Shown: positions 6,624 through 15,243 of the stretch, in pieces | Position numbering within the stretch: the first letter of the stretch is position 1 | Layout of the letters: each line of letters opens with the position of its first letter | NCBI GenBank assembly: GCA_022560735.1 | Contig: JADFSO010000014.1 | Coordinates: 1-64,000 of the forward strand | Direction: 5' to 3' | From: Pseudomonadota bacterium | Lineage (GTDB): Bacteria; Pseudomonadota; Gammaproteobacteria; Steroidobacterales; MnTg04 | Length of the DNA: 64,000 nucleotides | The notes under the pieces: generated by a model | What the model saw: the letters and a program-made list of their open reading frames with translations, nothing else | What the model was told of the DNA's origin: nothing | Databases searched by the model: none | Made by a program: the position numbers and the translations under genes

Positions 6624-7601
6624 TCAAATTACCCGGTTCCGCCGGCTGCCAGCGAGGAAGGCGCGGATATTCTCCGCCATTCCGTCGATCGCGCGTTGCC
6701 GGGCTTCGCGGGTAGCCCAGGCGATATGGGGCGTGACGATGAGGTTTGGCAGATCGGCGTCGAGTAGCACGTTGCCATTGACCGGCGGTTCTTCGCTGAG
6801 CACATCGATGCCGGCGCCGCCGATCAGGTTTTCCTTGAGCGCATGCAGCAGCGCCCCTTCATCCACCAGCGCGCCCCTGGCGGTATTGATCAGCAAGGCG
6901 TGGCCAGGCATCAGTTTCAGTTCCGGCGCTCCGATCAGTTTTCTGGTTGCCGGCGTCAGCGGGCAATGCAGGCTGAGAATGTCGATTTCCGGCAGCATTC
7001 GTTCCAGTGGCAGCCGTGCCGTCCCGGTGGCCGTTGCCGACCCATCGCCGGGGTGACCCCCAGGCCGTTTTGCGACCAGGACCTTCATGCCGAACGCCTC
7101 CGCGGCTTTCGCAACACCCTGGCCAAGCTCGCCATAACCGACAATTCCCAGCGTGCTTCCGGCCAGCTCGCGAATCGGATAATCGAGCAGGCAGAACTGT
7201 GGGCTGCCTTTCCAGGCGCCTTTTTGTAACAGCGACTGGTATTCACGAAGATGCTGATTGAGACTCATGATCAGGGCGAACACATGCTGGACGACGGCAG
7301 CGGTGCAATAGGCGACGATATTGCAGACGGCGACACCATGCTCATCGGCGGCCTCGAGATCGACATTATTGGTGCCGGTGGCCGCCAGGCAAATTAGCTT
7401 TAGTTCCGGCGCGGCGGCGATTGTTTCACGGTCTATCCTGATTTTATTGGTCAGGACAAGCTCGGCATTTTTGACGCGCTGGTGCAGTTCCGTGGATTCG
7501 GTGGTGGGAAAATACTGCAGATCCGGTAACGCCTCATTTAGCGATTCGATGCCAATATCGCCGCGGCTTATGGTCGCGAAGTCCAGAAATACGCTTTGCA
7601 T
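6624..7601 (-). CDS. D-isomer-specific 2-hydroxyacid dehydrogenase (hydroxypyruvate/glycerate type)
   Basis: The 325-residue product has the family layout: N-terminal substrate domain, the Rossmann motif LGIVGYGELGQGVAKAAEAF (about residues 150-170), the NTARGALVDEGALL signature near 240, and the catalytic His in TPHIAWATREARQ near 292. It should interconvert a 2-keto acid and a D-2-hydroxy acid with NAD(P)H; its closest named relatives are glycerate/hydroxypyruvate reductases such as HprA, but the substrate cannot be read from sequence. The ATG at 7601 has AGGA nearby. It lies 126 bp upstream of fadD on the same strand and runs divergently from the YcgN gene. Confidence 0.9.
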   Translation of the reverse strand: MQSVFLDFATISRGDIGIESLNEALPDLQYFPTTESTELHQRVKNAELVLTNKIRIDRETIAAAPELKLICLAATGTNNVDLEAADEHGVAVCNIVAYCTAAVVQHVFALIMSLNQHLREYQSLLQKGAWKGSPQFCLLDYPIRELAGSTLGIVGYGELGQGVAKAAEAFGMKVLVAKRPGGHPGDGSATATGTARLPLERMLPEIDILSLHCPLTPATRKLIGAPELKLMPGHALLINTARGALVDEGALLHALKENLIGGAGIDVLSEEPPVNGNVLLDADLPNLIVTPHIAWATREARQRAIDGMAENIRAFLAGSRRNRVI

Positions 7602-7640
7602 GGGTTATCCTAGTGCTCTGGCGGATGATAACAAGCCTGA

Positions 7641-8120
7641 ATGGCAGTGTATGCGGGCCTTGGCATGAAAAAAACGGATCGACCGTTCTGGGAAACGAAA
7701 CAGCTCGATGAAATGACTCGCGAGGAATGGGAGTCGCTTTGCGATGGCTGCGCGCGCTGCTGCCTGCATAAACTCGAAGACGAAGACAACGGCGACGTGC
7801 ATTACACACGGATCGCCTGCCGCCTGCTCGATATCGGTAGCTGCCGTTGTACGGACTATGCCAATCGCAAAAGCAGGGTTCCGGATTGCGTGGTGCTGAC
7901 GCCGCACGGCGTACAACATTTCCACTGGTTGCCCGATACCTGCGCGTACAGGCGATTGTCCGAAGGCGGTAAGCTTGAGTCCTGGCATCCGTTGATCAGC
8001 GGCGACCCGGAGTCGGTTCACCGCGCAGGAATTTCAATACGAGCATTTGCCTTGCAAGATGATGATATACCCGAGGCAGACTACGAGGACCATCTGCTCG
8101 ATGAACGATACGATGGATGA
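7641..8120 (+). CDS. YcgN-family cysteine-cluster protein (UPF0260)
   Basis: The product of up to 159 residues matches the YcgN family along its length: [20 protein letters not shown], then the CxxCC cluster [16 protein letters not shown], then further cysteines in [17 protein letters not shown] and the conserved [18 protein letters not shown]. The cysteines are thought to bind metal or an iron-sulphur cluster; the function is unknown. Family members begin close to [10 protein letters not shown], so the second ATG at 7665 is at least as likely a start as 7641. It overlaps the nitroreductase frame slightly at its end. Confidence 0.9.
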   Translation: MAVYAGLGMKKTDRPFWETKQLDEMTREEWESLCDGCARCCLHKLEDEDNGDVHYTRIACRLLDIGSCRCTDYANRKSRVPDCVVLTPHGVQHFHWLPDTCAYRRLSEGGKLESWHPLISGDPESVHRAGISIRAFALQDDDIPEADYEDHLLDERYDG

Positions 8121-8167
8121 TACCGGTCCGCCTGGTTTCAAGAATCTGTAAGTTACCGGAGCCCCGA

Positions 8168-8836
8168 ATGAAAGATGCCAGTTTCCTGCCGCTCAGCACC
8201 TACCGGGAGTATCCACCGGAGGAGATGTTGGAGCGCGCAAAGGAGTTTGCCGATGATTTGCAACGCCGGCGCACCATTCGTGATTTTTCCGATCGGCCAC
8301 TGCCGCCGGGACTGATCGAGTATTGCCTGCAGGCGGCGCTGAGTGCGCCCAGCGGCGCCAATATGCAACCCTGGCATTTCGCGGTGGTGCGCGACCCCGA
8401 GATCAAGCACCGTATTCGGCTGGCGGCAGAGCTCGAGGAAAAAGAGTTCTATACGCACCGGGCATCGGCCGAATGGCTGGAAGCGTTGCAGCCATTGGGT
8501 ACCGACGAGCATAAGCCCTTCCTTGACGCCGCGCCCTGCCTGATCGCCGTTTTTGTCCAGAAATTCGGCTTGTTGCCCGATGGACGAAAATTCAAACACT
8601 ACTACCCGACCGAGTCAGTCGGTCTGGCGACCGGGATGCTGATCGCTGCGCTGCACCGTGCGGGGGTTGCGACGCTAACGCACACGCCGAGCCCGATGAA
8701 GTTTCTCAATAAAATACTGGGGCGCCCAAAACACGAAAGGCCTTTCTTGCTGATCGTTGCCGGTTACCCCAGGGACGATGCGCAGGTCCCGGATATCCGG
8801 CGGCGCGAATTGAAAGACAGTGTCAGTTATTTTTGA
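8168..8836 (+). CDS. Nitroreductase-family flavoprotein (iodotyrosine deiodinase-like)
   Basis: The 222-residue product has the nitroreductase pattern: RRTIRDFSDRPLPPGLIEYC with the FMN-binding R-R-x-x-R near residue 36, AALSAPSGANMQPWHFAVV near 58, and a C-terminal ESVGLATGMLIAALHRAGV helix. The GANMQPW segment and the overall length resemble the iodotyrosine-deiodinase/BluB branch, whose members use FMN to reduce halogenated or aromatic compounds; the substrate here is unknown. The start is the ATG at 8168, with CGGAG upstream. An open frame reaches back to 8117, overlapping the YcgN gene. Confidence 0.88.
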   Translation: MKDASFLPLSTYREYPPEEMLERAKEFADDLQRRRTIRDFSDRPLPPGLIEYCLQAALSAPSGANMQPWHFAVVRDPEIKHRIRLAAELEEKEFYTHRASAEWLEALQPLGTDEHKPFLDAAPCLIAVFVQKFGLLPDGRKFKHYYPTESVGLATGMLIAALHRAGVATLTHTPSPMKFLNKILGRPKHERPFLLIVAGYPRDDAQVPDIRRRELKDSVSYF

Positions 8837-8866
8837 CGGCCAGCCTGTCGCCAGGGCGGTAATCGT

Positions 8867-9544
8867 TTAGCTAACCAGCATTTTTTGTGCTTCGCGGATA
8901 AATTCCTCTTTCTTTTCACCCTCGGGTTGTCTCGGCGGCGTTGGGATTGCCATGCCGCGAATGACCGCCGGGCGGGCGCCGACTTTTTCGAGCCACGCCT
9001 GCAAATGATCGAGGCCATCGACGCTGACGCCTGACCAGTCATTCGTGGAGACCCAGGGGTAGGTAGCGATGTCGGCTATCGAGTAGTCGCCGGCCAGGTA
9101 CTCTGCGGTCGACAGCCGTTTATCCATGACCTCGAACAGCCGCCTGCACTCGGCCTGATACCGGTCGATCGCATAGTCGATTTTCTCGCTTGCATAGCGA
9201 TAAAAGACATTGGCCTGGCCCATCATGGGTCCGATGCCGCCCATCTGAAACATCAGCCACTGCATGACGACGGATTCCGCCTTTTTGTCCTGCGGCATCA
9301 GTATTCCGGATTTCTCCGCCAGGTAGATCAGGATGGCCCCGGATTCAAAAACCGCGAAATCGTCTTCCTCATGATCGACGATGGCTGGAATGCGGCCGTT
9401 CGGGTTGATTGCCAGGTATTCCGGTTGTTTTTGCTCCAGCTCGCCCAGCCGCAATTCCCTGACCGTATATGCCAGGCCGGTTTCTTCGAGCATCACCGAG
9501 ATTTTCCGGCCGTTCGGCGTTCCAGCGGTAAAAAGCTCAATCAT
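8867..9544 (-). CDS. Glutathione S-transferase, YfcG/nu-class-like
   Basis: The 225-residue product has a thioredoxin-like N-terminal domain ([20 protein letters not shown], then [15 protein letters not shown] and [15 protein letters not shown], the glutathione-binding part) and an all-helical C-terminal domain with [20 protein letters not shown]. The [13 protein letters not shown] start and the [10 protein letters not shown] helix are typical of YfcG/YghU proteins, which show glutathione-dependent disulphide reductase or peroxidase activity. It is convergent with the nitroreductase gene; the 30 bp between the two stops hold no clear terminator hairpin. Confidence 0.92.
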   Translation of the reverse strand: MIELFTAGTPNGRKISVMLEETGLAYTVRELRLGELEQKQPEYLAINPNGRIPAIVDHEEDDFAVFESGAILIYLAEKSGILMPQDKKAESVVMQWLMFQMGGIGPMMGQANVFYRYASEKIDYAIDRYQAECRRLFEVMDKRLSTAEYLAGDYSIADIATYPWVSTNDWSGVSVDGLDHLQAWLEKVGARPAVIRGMAIPTPPRQPEGEKKEEFIREAQKMLVS

Positions 9545-9651
9545 TTCCAGCCCTCTCTGCCCGCTGTAACTGGTGGCATTCGTCAGAATCTGCGACCTGC
9601 GTGGGTTGCAGACTATGGCACATTAGTAGCCAACACAGGAATCGGTGAGCC

Positions 9652-10947
9652 ATGGATGGCGCAAATCAAACGAGCGACAGTGATCGGCAAACAGACCAGG
9701 TAACGGATCCGGATCGGTATCTGGCAGGGCATCACCCGCCCTCACTGGGAACGAAGGTGCTGAGGTTGCCGGCGGGCATGCAGGCCGCCGACGGCTTCGC
9801 GGTCCGGCTGCAACCCGGGTTGCCGGAGTCGATTGAAAAAATCACTCGGCGTCTTGCGCCTTTGCTCGCAGCCGGCAAGCAAGTAACGCTGGATTTGTCC
9901 TCGTTGCCGCCATCGTCAAAAGGTGGCGGGCCGGGTTGCAACAGTCTGGTTGAGCCACTGATTTCGATTTCCCAGGCCCTGGCTGCGCGCGGCCTGAGCC
10001 TGGATTCGACGTCGATCCTGCTATCGAGCGACCACCCGGATACACCGGTGTTGACCGCCTGCACACGGTTGGATCTGGATCCGCGCAAGCTGGTGATCCG
10101 CATCAGTGACGAGTTCTTGCGGGCGGTGCAGTTTGACCACGAACTGGCGACTCATCGAAACGGTTCAGGCGGCGCGGTCGGGACACCGTCGCCGCGACGG
10201 ATTTGGTGGACCTGGCTCGAGCAGGCCGAGGGGAAAACCGGTCCTGAGCTGTTTATCGATCACGACGGGCGGAGTCCGCTGGATCCGGATGAGCAGTGTT
10301 TCGCCAGCGTAGCCTCGCCGCTACTGGTAAAAGCGCCCGACTATGGTGCGCAAATCGTGTTGGAACTGGATCTGGCAGCACTGAGCATGCCTCAGCTATG
10401 GCGGCCAGGAAGCTTGAGTCACGATCTGGTCCGCGCGGTGGACAGGCGGCTGGCAACCACTCGCTGGCCATCTGCCGCCATCGCACTGCACGCGCAATAT
10501 GACCGGCGGGCCGTACTGTGGCTAAGAGGTTTGCTGCCATTGTCGCGGCGGCTGTCGCATTGCCCGGCGATCGCCTGTACCCGCCTGAGGGAAATTATCG
10601 AGGCGTTGCGCCGCAGCCTGATGCTGGCATCCAGGCGCTATTTTCTGGAGAAATCGGGTCGGTACCGGGCACCGGGCTGGGTTGCCGAAATCCCCTGTCC
10701 CGACCTGCGGCACCAGTTTTCATCCAGGCTGGACCTGTCAGGAACCCGCCCCAGTTTCAGCCTGGCGATATCGCCGTGGGACCTGTTACCGGGTGAGCCT
10801 GGTTTGCGCACGGCGTCGGAGACTTGCCTGTTTCCCCTGCTGAGCAGCGCCGACTTGATGATCTGGCGAATACCCGCTCGGCTCAGCATGCGCAAGGAAC
10901 GCCTTGATCGCTTGTTTCGCATGGCCTGGGCGGCAAAAAAACGCTGA
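9652..10947 (+). CDS. Hypothetical protein, family not recognised
   Basis: A 431-residue product starting at an ATG preceded by AGGAATCGGTGA. I recognise no domain. It is rich in Leu, Arg, Pro and Ser and has no signal peptide, no membrane helix and no metal-binding cluster. The region after residue 40 (LRLPAGMQAADGFAVRLQPG) and the middle (LDLDPRKLVIRISDEFLRAV) look like alternating strands and helices of a globular cytoplasmic protein. Codon and base use match the neighbours, so it is probably a native gene. A terminator follows at 11064-11088, so it may be its own transcription unit. Confidence 0.6.
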   Translation: MDGANQTSDSDRQTDQVTDPDRYLAGHHPPSLGTKVLRLPAGMQAADGFAVRLQPGLPESIEKITRRLAPLLAAGKQVTLDLSSLPPSSKGGGPGCNSLVEPLISISQALAARGLSLDSTSILLSSDHPDTPVLTACTRLDLDPRKLVIRISDEFLRAVQFDHELATHRNGSGGAVGTPSPRRIWWTWLEQAEGKTGPELFIDHDGRSPLDPDEQCFASVASPLLVKAPDYGAQIVLELDLAALSMPQLWRPGSLSHDLVRAVDRRLATTRWPSAAIALHAQYDRRAVLWLRGLLPLSRRLSHCPAIACTRLREIIEALRRSLMLASRRYFLEKSGRYRAPGWVAEIPCPDLRHQFSSRLDLSGTRPSFSLAISPWDLLPGEPGLRTASETCLFPLLSSADLMIWRIPARLSMRKERLDRLFRMAWAAKKR

Positions 10948-11063
10948 CCCGGGAAACCACTCCAAACCCCGCTATTTGCCAGACACAGACGGTGCTCCAG
11001 GCGGGAATTCGGCCGCGTCGCCATTGGCAAGTTCATGCCGGGCGTGATATACGGTCATACGAG

Positions 11064-11088
11064 CCCGGACTTGATCCGGGTGTTTTTT
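11064..11088 (+). terminator. Rho-independent terminator
   Basis: Stem arms CCCGGA (11064-11069) and TCCGGG (11075-11080) around a five-base loop, followed by TGTTTTTT. It lies 116 bp after the unrecognised gene and before the SLC13 permease. Confidence 0.7.
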
Positions 11089-11102
11089 CCCCGCCTGGAG
11101 AG

Positions 11103-11120
11103 CCGCACAGCTTTGTGCGG
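11103..11120 (+). promoter_or_regulatory. Hairpin in the leader of the permease gene
   Basis: Perfect seven-base arms CCGCACA (11103-11109) and TGTGCGG (11114-11120) around GCTT, with no T run after. It sits 30 bases upstream of the TTG start and could shape translation or bind a regulator; the role is unknown. Confidence 0.35.
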
Positions 11121-11150
11121 GGTGGTTGGCAGAAAGCCAAGGAGTGTCAT

Positions 11151-12983
11151 TTGCCACAATTGCCTGACGCACATGGTATCGCCGCTCTGGCTCTGACCCT
11201 GCTGGCACTTTTCCTGTTTACCCGGGATCGTATCCCGCTGGAAACATCAAGCCTGCTGGTCCTGGCAGCGTTGGTTTTCGGTGCCTGGGTTTTTCCTTAT
11301 CAAGGCAGCGATGGCCTGGTCTCGCCGGCCGATTTTTTTTCGGCGTTTGGTAACGAGTCATTGATCACGATCTGCGCTTTGATGGTGGCGGCCAAAGGGC
11401 TGGAGACGACAGGGGCGTTGCAGCCGCTGGTGCGATTTGCTTCATCGGGGTGGTCCAGGCATCCGAAGTTCTCAATGCTGATGACGATGCTGGTCGTTGG
11501 TGTACTCAGTGGTTTCCTGAACAACACACCGATAGTCATCATGTTGTTACCCGTGCTGGTCAGCATCGCGCTGCGCAGCGGATCGTCCCCCACCGGCATG
11601 CTGATGCCGATGGGCTTTGCCGCGAGTATCGGCGGTATGGCGACGACCATAGGCACTTCGACCAATCTGCTGGTCGTTGGCATCGCGAACGATATGGGAC
11701 TCCCAAAGATCGGCATGTTCGATTTTGCCTTGCCGGTCGCCATCGTCGGCGGGGTGGGCATTCTTTTTCTCTGGCTGGCCGGGCCATATCTTTTGCCCAA
11801 GCGCAGGTCCGCATTAGCGGATATCACGCCGCGGGTATTCAATGCATTACTGCATGTGGATACGGGCAGCACCGCTGCCGGCAAAACCTTGTCCGAAGTG
11901 CTGGCGATGACCAACAACCGGATGCGAGTCGAACGAATTCAGCGTGGCGAAAACCTGTCGGTTACCCGGTTGCCATCGGCAACCATAACCGCTGGCGATC
12001 GTCTTTTTGTCAAGGATACGCCGGAGCGGCTGAAAGAGTTTGAACACATACTCGGCGCGCGATTGTATAACGCGACCGACCTGCATCATCCGGTCAGCGA
12101 ACAATTCCCGCTCAGCGCCGGCGATCAGCAACTGGCCGAGGTCGTGGTAACCCGCGGGTCGCCATTGCATCATCGATCGCTACGCCACACGCGGTTTGCG
12201 ACGCGCTACCGCCTTCTGCCTCTCGCCATACACCGCGCCGGGTTGAATGTGGATCATGCCAGCGGCGAACTGGCGGATGTCGTGCTGAGTTCCGGGGATG
12301 TTCTGCTGGTCCAGGGCAGCCGCGACAACGTCAACGAATTACGCAACAGCGGCGAGATGCTGGTGCTGGATGGGACGACTGATTTGCCGCGCAAGGCCAG
12401 GTCAAATCGTGCGCTGTTCATCATGGCCGGGATCGTTGGTGCGGCGGCGACCGGGTTGTTGCCGATATCGGTCAGTAGCGTGGCGGGTGTTGCGCTGATG
12501 ATTGTTACAGGATGTCTGCGCTGGGGTGATGTGGGTCAGTCGCTCAGTTCCCAGATTATCCTGGTCATCGTCGCCAGCCTGGGCCTGGGTCTGGCGCTGA
12601 CGGTGACCGGAGCGGCTGACTACCTGGCGCAGCTTTTTGTATTTTCAACCCGTGGCTTGCCGGTAGCAGGCGTGCTTAGCGCGCTGATACTGGCGATGGC
12701 GCTGGTAACGAATGTGGTCACCAATAATGCGGCCGCGGTAATCGGCGCACCGATTGCCATCAGCATCGCCGCTCAACTGGGTGCGCCGGTAGAACCTTTT
12801 TTGCTGGCGGTTATTTTCGGCGCCAACATGAGTTTCGCCACACCGATGGGCTACACGACCAACCTGCTGGTAATGAGCGCCGGCGGTTACCGCTTTGCGG
12901 ATTTCCTGCGCCTGGGCGTGCCGTTGACATTTGTCATGTGGATCGGATTTTCGCTGGTGCTGATGTTTCTTTATCAACTATAG
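11151..12983 (+). CDS. SLC13-family permease with two RCK_C (TrkA_C) domains
   Basis: The 610-residue product has an N-terminal membrane half, a central soluble part with two RCK_C/TrkA_C-like regions (LLHVDTGSTAAGKTLSEVL and QLAEVVVTRGSPLHHRSLRH, about residues 230-400), and a C-terminal membrane half. The motif GFLNNTPIVIMLLPVL and its repeat counterpart ALVTNVVTNNAAAVIG are the conserved SNT-like hairpins of the DASS/SLC13 sodium:anion symporters. TrkA_C-bearing members often move sulphate or other anions; the substrate is not evident. The start is taken as TTG at 11151 because AAGGAG stands six bases before it, and the upstream part of the frame is not hydrophobic and contains a terminator. 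Confidence 0.86.
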   Translation: MPQLPDAHGIAALALTLLALFLFTRDRIPLETSSLLVLAALVFGAWVFPYQGSDGLVSPADFFSAFGNESLITICALMVAAKGLETTGALQPLVRFASSGWSRHPKFSMLMTMLVVGVLSGFLNNTPIVIMLLPVLVSIALRSGSSPTGMLMPMGFAASIGGMATTIGTSTNLLVVGIANDMGLPKIGMFDFALPVAIVGGVGILFLWLAGPYLLPKRRSALADITPRVFNALLHVDTGSTAAGKTLSEVLAMTNNRMRVERIQRGENLSVTRLPSATITAGDRLFVKDTPERLKEFEHILGARLYNATDLHHPVSEQFPLSAGDQQLAEVVVTRGSPLHHRSLRHTRFATRYRLLPLAIHRAGLNVDHASGELADVVLSSGDVLLVQGSRDNVNELRNSGEMLVLDGTTDLPRKARSNRALFIMAGIVGAAATGLLPISVSSVAGVALMIVTGCLRWGDVGQSLSSQIILVIVASLGLGLALTVTGAADYLAQLFVFSTRGLPVAGVLSALILAMALVTNVVTNNAAAVIGAPIAISIAAQLGAPVEPFLLAVIFGANMSFATPMGYTTNLLVMSAGGYRFADFLRLGVPLTFVMWIGFSLVLMFLYQL

Positions 12984-12986
12984 ACA

Positions 12987-13008
12987 CTTGCCGGGGCGGC
13001 AAGGTTTT
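12987..13008 (+). terminator. Rho-independent terminator after the permease
   Basis: Arms CTTGCCG (12987-12993) and CGGCAAG (12997-13003) around GGG, then GTTTT. It separates the permease from the tryptophan operon promoter. Confidence 0.65.
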
Positions 13009-13048
13009 GCGGCCGATCGAGTGCACGCATAAAGTGCGATCTGCTGTA

Positions 13049-13077
13049 TTGACGAAGCAATGAAATACCTGTTTTAA
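13049..13077 (+). promoter_or_regulatory. Promoter of the tryptophan operon
   Basis: A TTGACG -35 box (13049-13054), a 17-bp spacer and a TTTTAA -10 box (13072-13077) lie just before the leader peptide ATG. With a start about seven bases downstream, the leader peptide would begin almost at the 5' end of the RNA. No clear TrpR operator is seen. Confidence 0.65.
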
Positions 13078-13084
13078 TGGCTGC

Positions 13085-13168
13085 ATGATGTACCAGGCGG
13101 AAAATATTCACGTCAGCCGGCAGAATCGCTGGTGGTGGCTGGTATCCCAGGGGGGGATGCTGGTCTAG
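13085..13168 (+). CDS. trpL: Tryptophan operon leader peptide
   Basis: A 27-codon reading frame, too short for ordinary gene calling, begins ATG ATG TAC and contains three consecutive Trp codons (13130-13138; peptide RQNRWWWLVSQ). It ends at TAG 13168, 24 bases before the attenuator stem. Three adjacent Trp codons ahead of a terminator in front of trpE are the hallmark of ribosome-mediated attenuation: when charged tRNA-Trp is scarce the ribosome stalls here and the RNA folds into an antiterminator. The run of G at 13150-13156, just after the Trp codons, can pair with the CCCGCCC of the terminator's left arm, which would supply the antiterminator. Confidence 0.88.
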   Translation: MMYQAENIHVSRQNRWWWLVSQGGMLV

Positions 13169-13191
13169 CCGCGCGTACACGAGCTAATCAG

Positions 13192-13224
13192 AAACCCGCC
13201 CTTGACCCAGGGGCGGGTTTTTTT
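13192..13224 (+). terminator. trp attenuator
   Basis: Ten-base stem AAACCCGCCC (13192-13201) and GGGCGGGTTT (13211-13220) around a nine-base loop, followed by TTTT. It lies between the leader peptide and trpE, 44 bases before the trpE ATG. Confidence 0.88.
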
Positions 13225-13267
13225 ATGGCTGGTCCCTGCGCACAAGAGCACCAAAGCAGAGGATTCG

Positions 13268-14650
13268 ATGCAACAACATTTTGATATCGTCGCCGACCTG
13301 GATACACCGGTTTCGGCATACCTGAAGCTGAAGCCATTGCTGCCGCGTTTTCTGCTGGAAAGTGTGGAAGGTGGCAAGCATGTCGGCCGTTATTCCTTTC
13401 TCGGTTTTGGCAACACCCGTGAATTCCGCCTCGCTGAAAATGGTCAGAGCGTAAACGGCGTCAAACTCCCGGGCAGTCAGGATCCCGGTCGCTTGCTGGA
13501 TGCTTTTCGCGGCGCACTGGCGGACGCGCCCAAACTGTACCCGGAGATACCCGAGTTGCCTTTTAATGGTGGCCTGGTCGGAGTCTCGGCCTATGACCTG
13601 ATTCGCAATTTCGAACGCCTGCCCGATGGCGGACCCGCGAGCCGCTGCCCGCGAGCTTTGTACCTGGCGACCGATTCCTTGCTGGTGTTCGACCACCTGA
13701 CCCGCCGCGCCGCGCTCCTCCACAGCGGCAACGAAATCGAGCGCAGCCAGCTCAGACGCCAGGTTCTCCAGCTATTGGCCGGGCCGATCACGAACCCGCG
13801 AACGGGCAAAGGCATCGGTGCGACCGATGCGAGCATGCGCAGAGACGAGTTCATGGATGCGGTAAAACTGGCCAAGCGGCACATCATGGATGGCGATGTC
13901 TATCAACTGGTGCTGTCCGTGCAATTCGGTGGCCGCAGCGGCTTGTCCCCGTTCACCTGTTACCGCGCCCTGCGCCTGATCAATCCGTCGCCATACATGT
14001 ATTTTCTGGACCTGGGGGACATGGCGGTGGCCGGCTCATCGCCCGAGGCACTGGTCCGTAAACAAGGGCGACAGGCGACGCTGCGACCGATCGCCGGTAC
14101 CCGTCCCAGGCATGCGCTGGCGGCAAAAGATCTTGCGCTCGAGCGCGAGTTGCTCGCCGACCCAAAAGAATCCGCCGAGCACGTGATGCTGGTGGACCTG
14201 GCGCGGAATGACCTGGGACGCGTGGCCGTGCCGGGAACTATCAAGGTCGATCCGTTTCGATCGATCGAGCGCTACAGCCACGTCATGCACATGGTCAGCG
14301 GCGTCTGCGGCGAGTTGGAACAGGACAAGGACGCGTTCGATCTGTTCGCCGCGGCTTTTCCGGCCGGCACCCTGGTCGGCGCCCCGAAAATCAGGGCCAT
14401 GCAACTGATCAACCAGTATGAGCCGGTCAACCGCAATCTTTATTCGGGGACCGTGGGGTACTTCAGCCACAACGGCGACATGGATCATGCGATCACGATC
14501 CGGACCCTGAGTTTCTTTGGCGACGAATACGAGTACCAGGCAGGTGCGGGGATAGTCGCGGACTCGCAACCGGCGGCAGAATACGAGGAAGTGCTGGCCA
14601 AGAGCGCCGTGCTGGGCCGGGCGCTTGAACTCGCCGGGGAAATCCGATGA
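13268..14650 (+). CDS. trpE: Anthranilate synthase component I
   Basis: The 460-residue product carries the N-terminal tryptophan feedback site LLES (residues 29-32) and the chorismate-utilising domain with GDVYQLVLSVQF, AGSSPEALVRKQGRQATLRP, IAGTRPR, LMLVDLARNDLGRVA and the C-terminal GSAP-like GAPKIRAMQLI and YSGTVGYFSHNGDMDHAI. It makes anthranilate from chorismate using ammonia from TrpG, the first step of tryptophan synthesis. The ATG at 13268 has AGAGGA upstream. Its TGA overlaps the trpG ATG by four bases, so the two subunits are translationally coupled. Confidence 0.96.
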   Translation: MQQHFDIVADLDTPVSAYLKLKPLLPRFLLESVEGGKHVGRYSFLGFGNTREFRLAENGQSVNGVKLPGSQDPGRLLDAFRGALADAPKLYPEIPELPFNGGLVGVSAYDLIRNFERLPDGGPASRCPRALYLATDSLLVFDHLTRRAALLHSGNEIERSQLRRQVLQLLAGPITNPRTGKGIGATDASMRRDEFMDAVKLAKRHIMDGDVYQLVLSVQFGGRSGLSPFTCYRALRLINPSPYMYFLDLGDMAVAGSSPEALVRKQGRQATLRPIAGTRPRHALAAKDLALERELLADPKESAEHVMLVDLARNDLGRVAVPGTIKVDPFRSIERYSHVMHMVSGVCGELEQDKDAFDLFAAAFPAGTLVGAPKIRAMQLINQYEPVNRNLYSGTVGYFSHNGDMDHAITIRTLSFFGDEYEYQAGAGIVADSQPAAEYEEVLAKSAVLGRALELAGEIR

Positions 14651-15243
14651 ACGCGCATGTGCTGGTCATCGATAACTATGACTCGTTTACCTACAACCTG
14701 GTCCAGGCAATTCGCCAATTGCGGGCGAGCGTTAGCGTGTTTCGCAATGACCAGTTGACGGTGGAAGATGCGGCGCGCCTCGATTACAGCCACTTGTTGA
14801 TTTCTCCGGGTCCGGGTCACCCGCGCGACGCCGGGGTCAGCATTCCGCTTATTCGTGCGATCGCCGGCAAGAAACCGCTGCTTGGTGTATGTCTCGGTCA
14901 CCAGGCGCTGGTCGAGGCGTTTGGCGGTTGTATAGAGCATGCTCCCCAGGTCATGCATGGCAAGAGCTCGATGGTTTACCACGCTGGCGATGGTTTGTTT
15001 GCCGATCTGCCGGCGCCATTTTCGGCGGGTCGTTATCACTCGCTGTGTGCGGCGAAAGAGAAATTGCCGAAAGGTTTCGAGCTAAGCGCCTGGACCAGTT
15101 CGGGCGAAGTCATGGCTGTATGCCATCAGGATATGAACCTGCATGGTGTTCAGTTCCATCCTGAGAGTGTGTTGACACCCGACGGGCCGAAGCTGATCGA
15201 GAATTTTTTAAGAATGGAAAAAGGACGCAAAAATGGCCAATGA
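14647..15243 (+). CDS. trpG: Anthranilate synthase component II (glutamine amidotransferase)
   Basis: A 198-residue class I glutamine amidotransferase. The nucleophile is Cys82 in LLGVCLGHQALVEAFGG, and the His and Glu of the triad are in GVQFHPESVLTP. The oxyanion-loop region LISPGPGHPRDAG is intact. It supplies ammonia to TrpE. Unlike in E. coli it is not fused to TrpD. In many bacteria such a subunit also serves aminodeoxychorismate synthase (PabA); its place in the trp operon supports TrpG as the main role. Confidence 0.95.
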   Translation: MNAHVLVIDNYDSFTYNLVQAIRQLRASVSVFRNDQLTVEDAARLDYSHLLISPGPGHPRDAGVSIPLIRAIAGKKPLLGVCLGHQALVEAFGGCIEHAPQVMHGKSSMVYHAGDGLFADLPAPFSAGRYHSLCAAKEKLPKGFELSAWTSSGEVMAVCHQDMNLHGVQFHPESVLTPDGPKLIENFLRMEKGRKNGQ

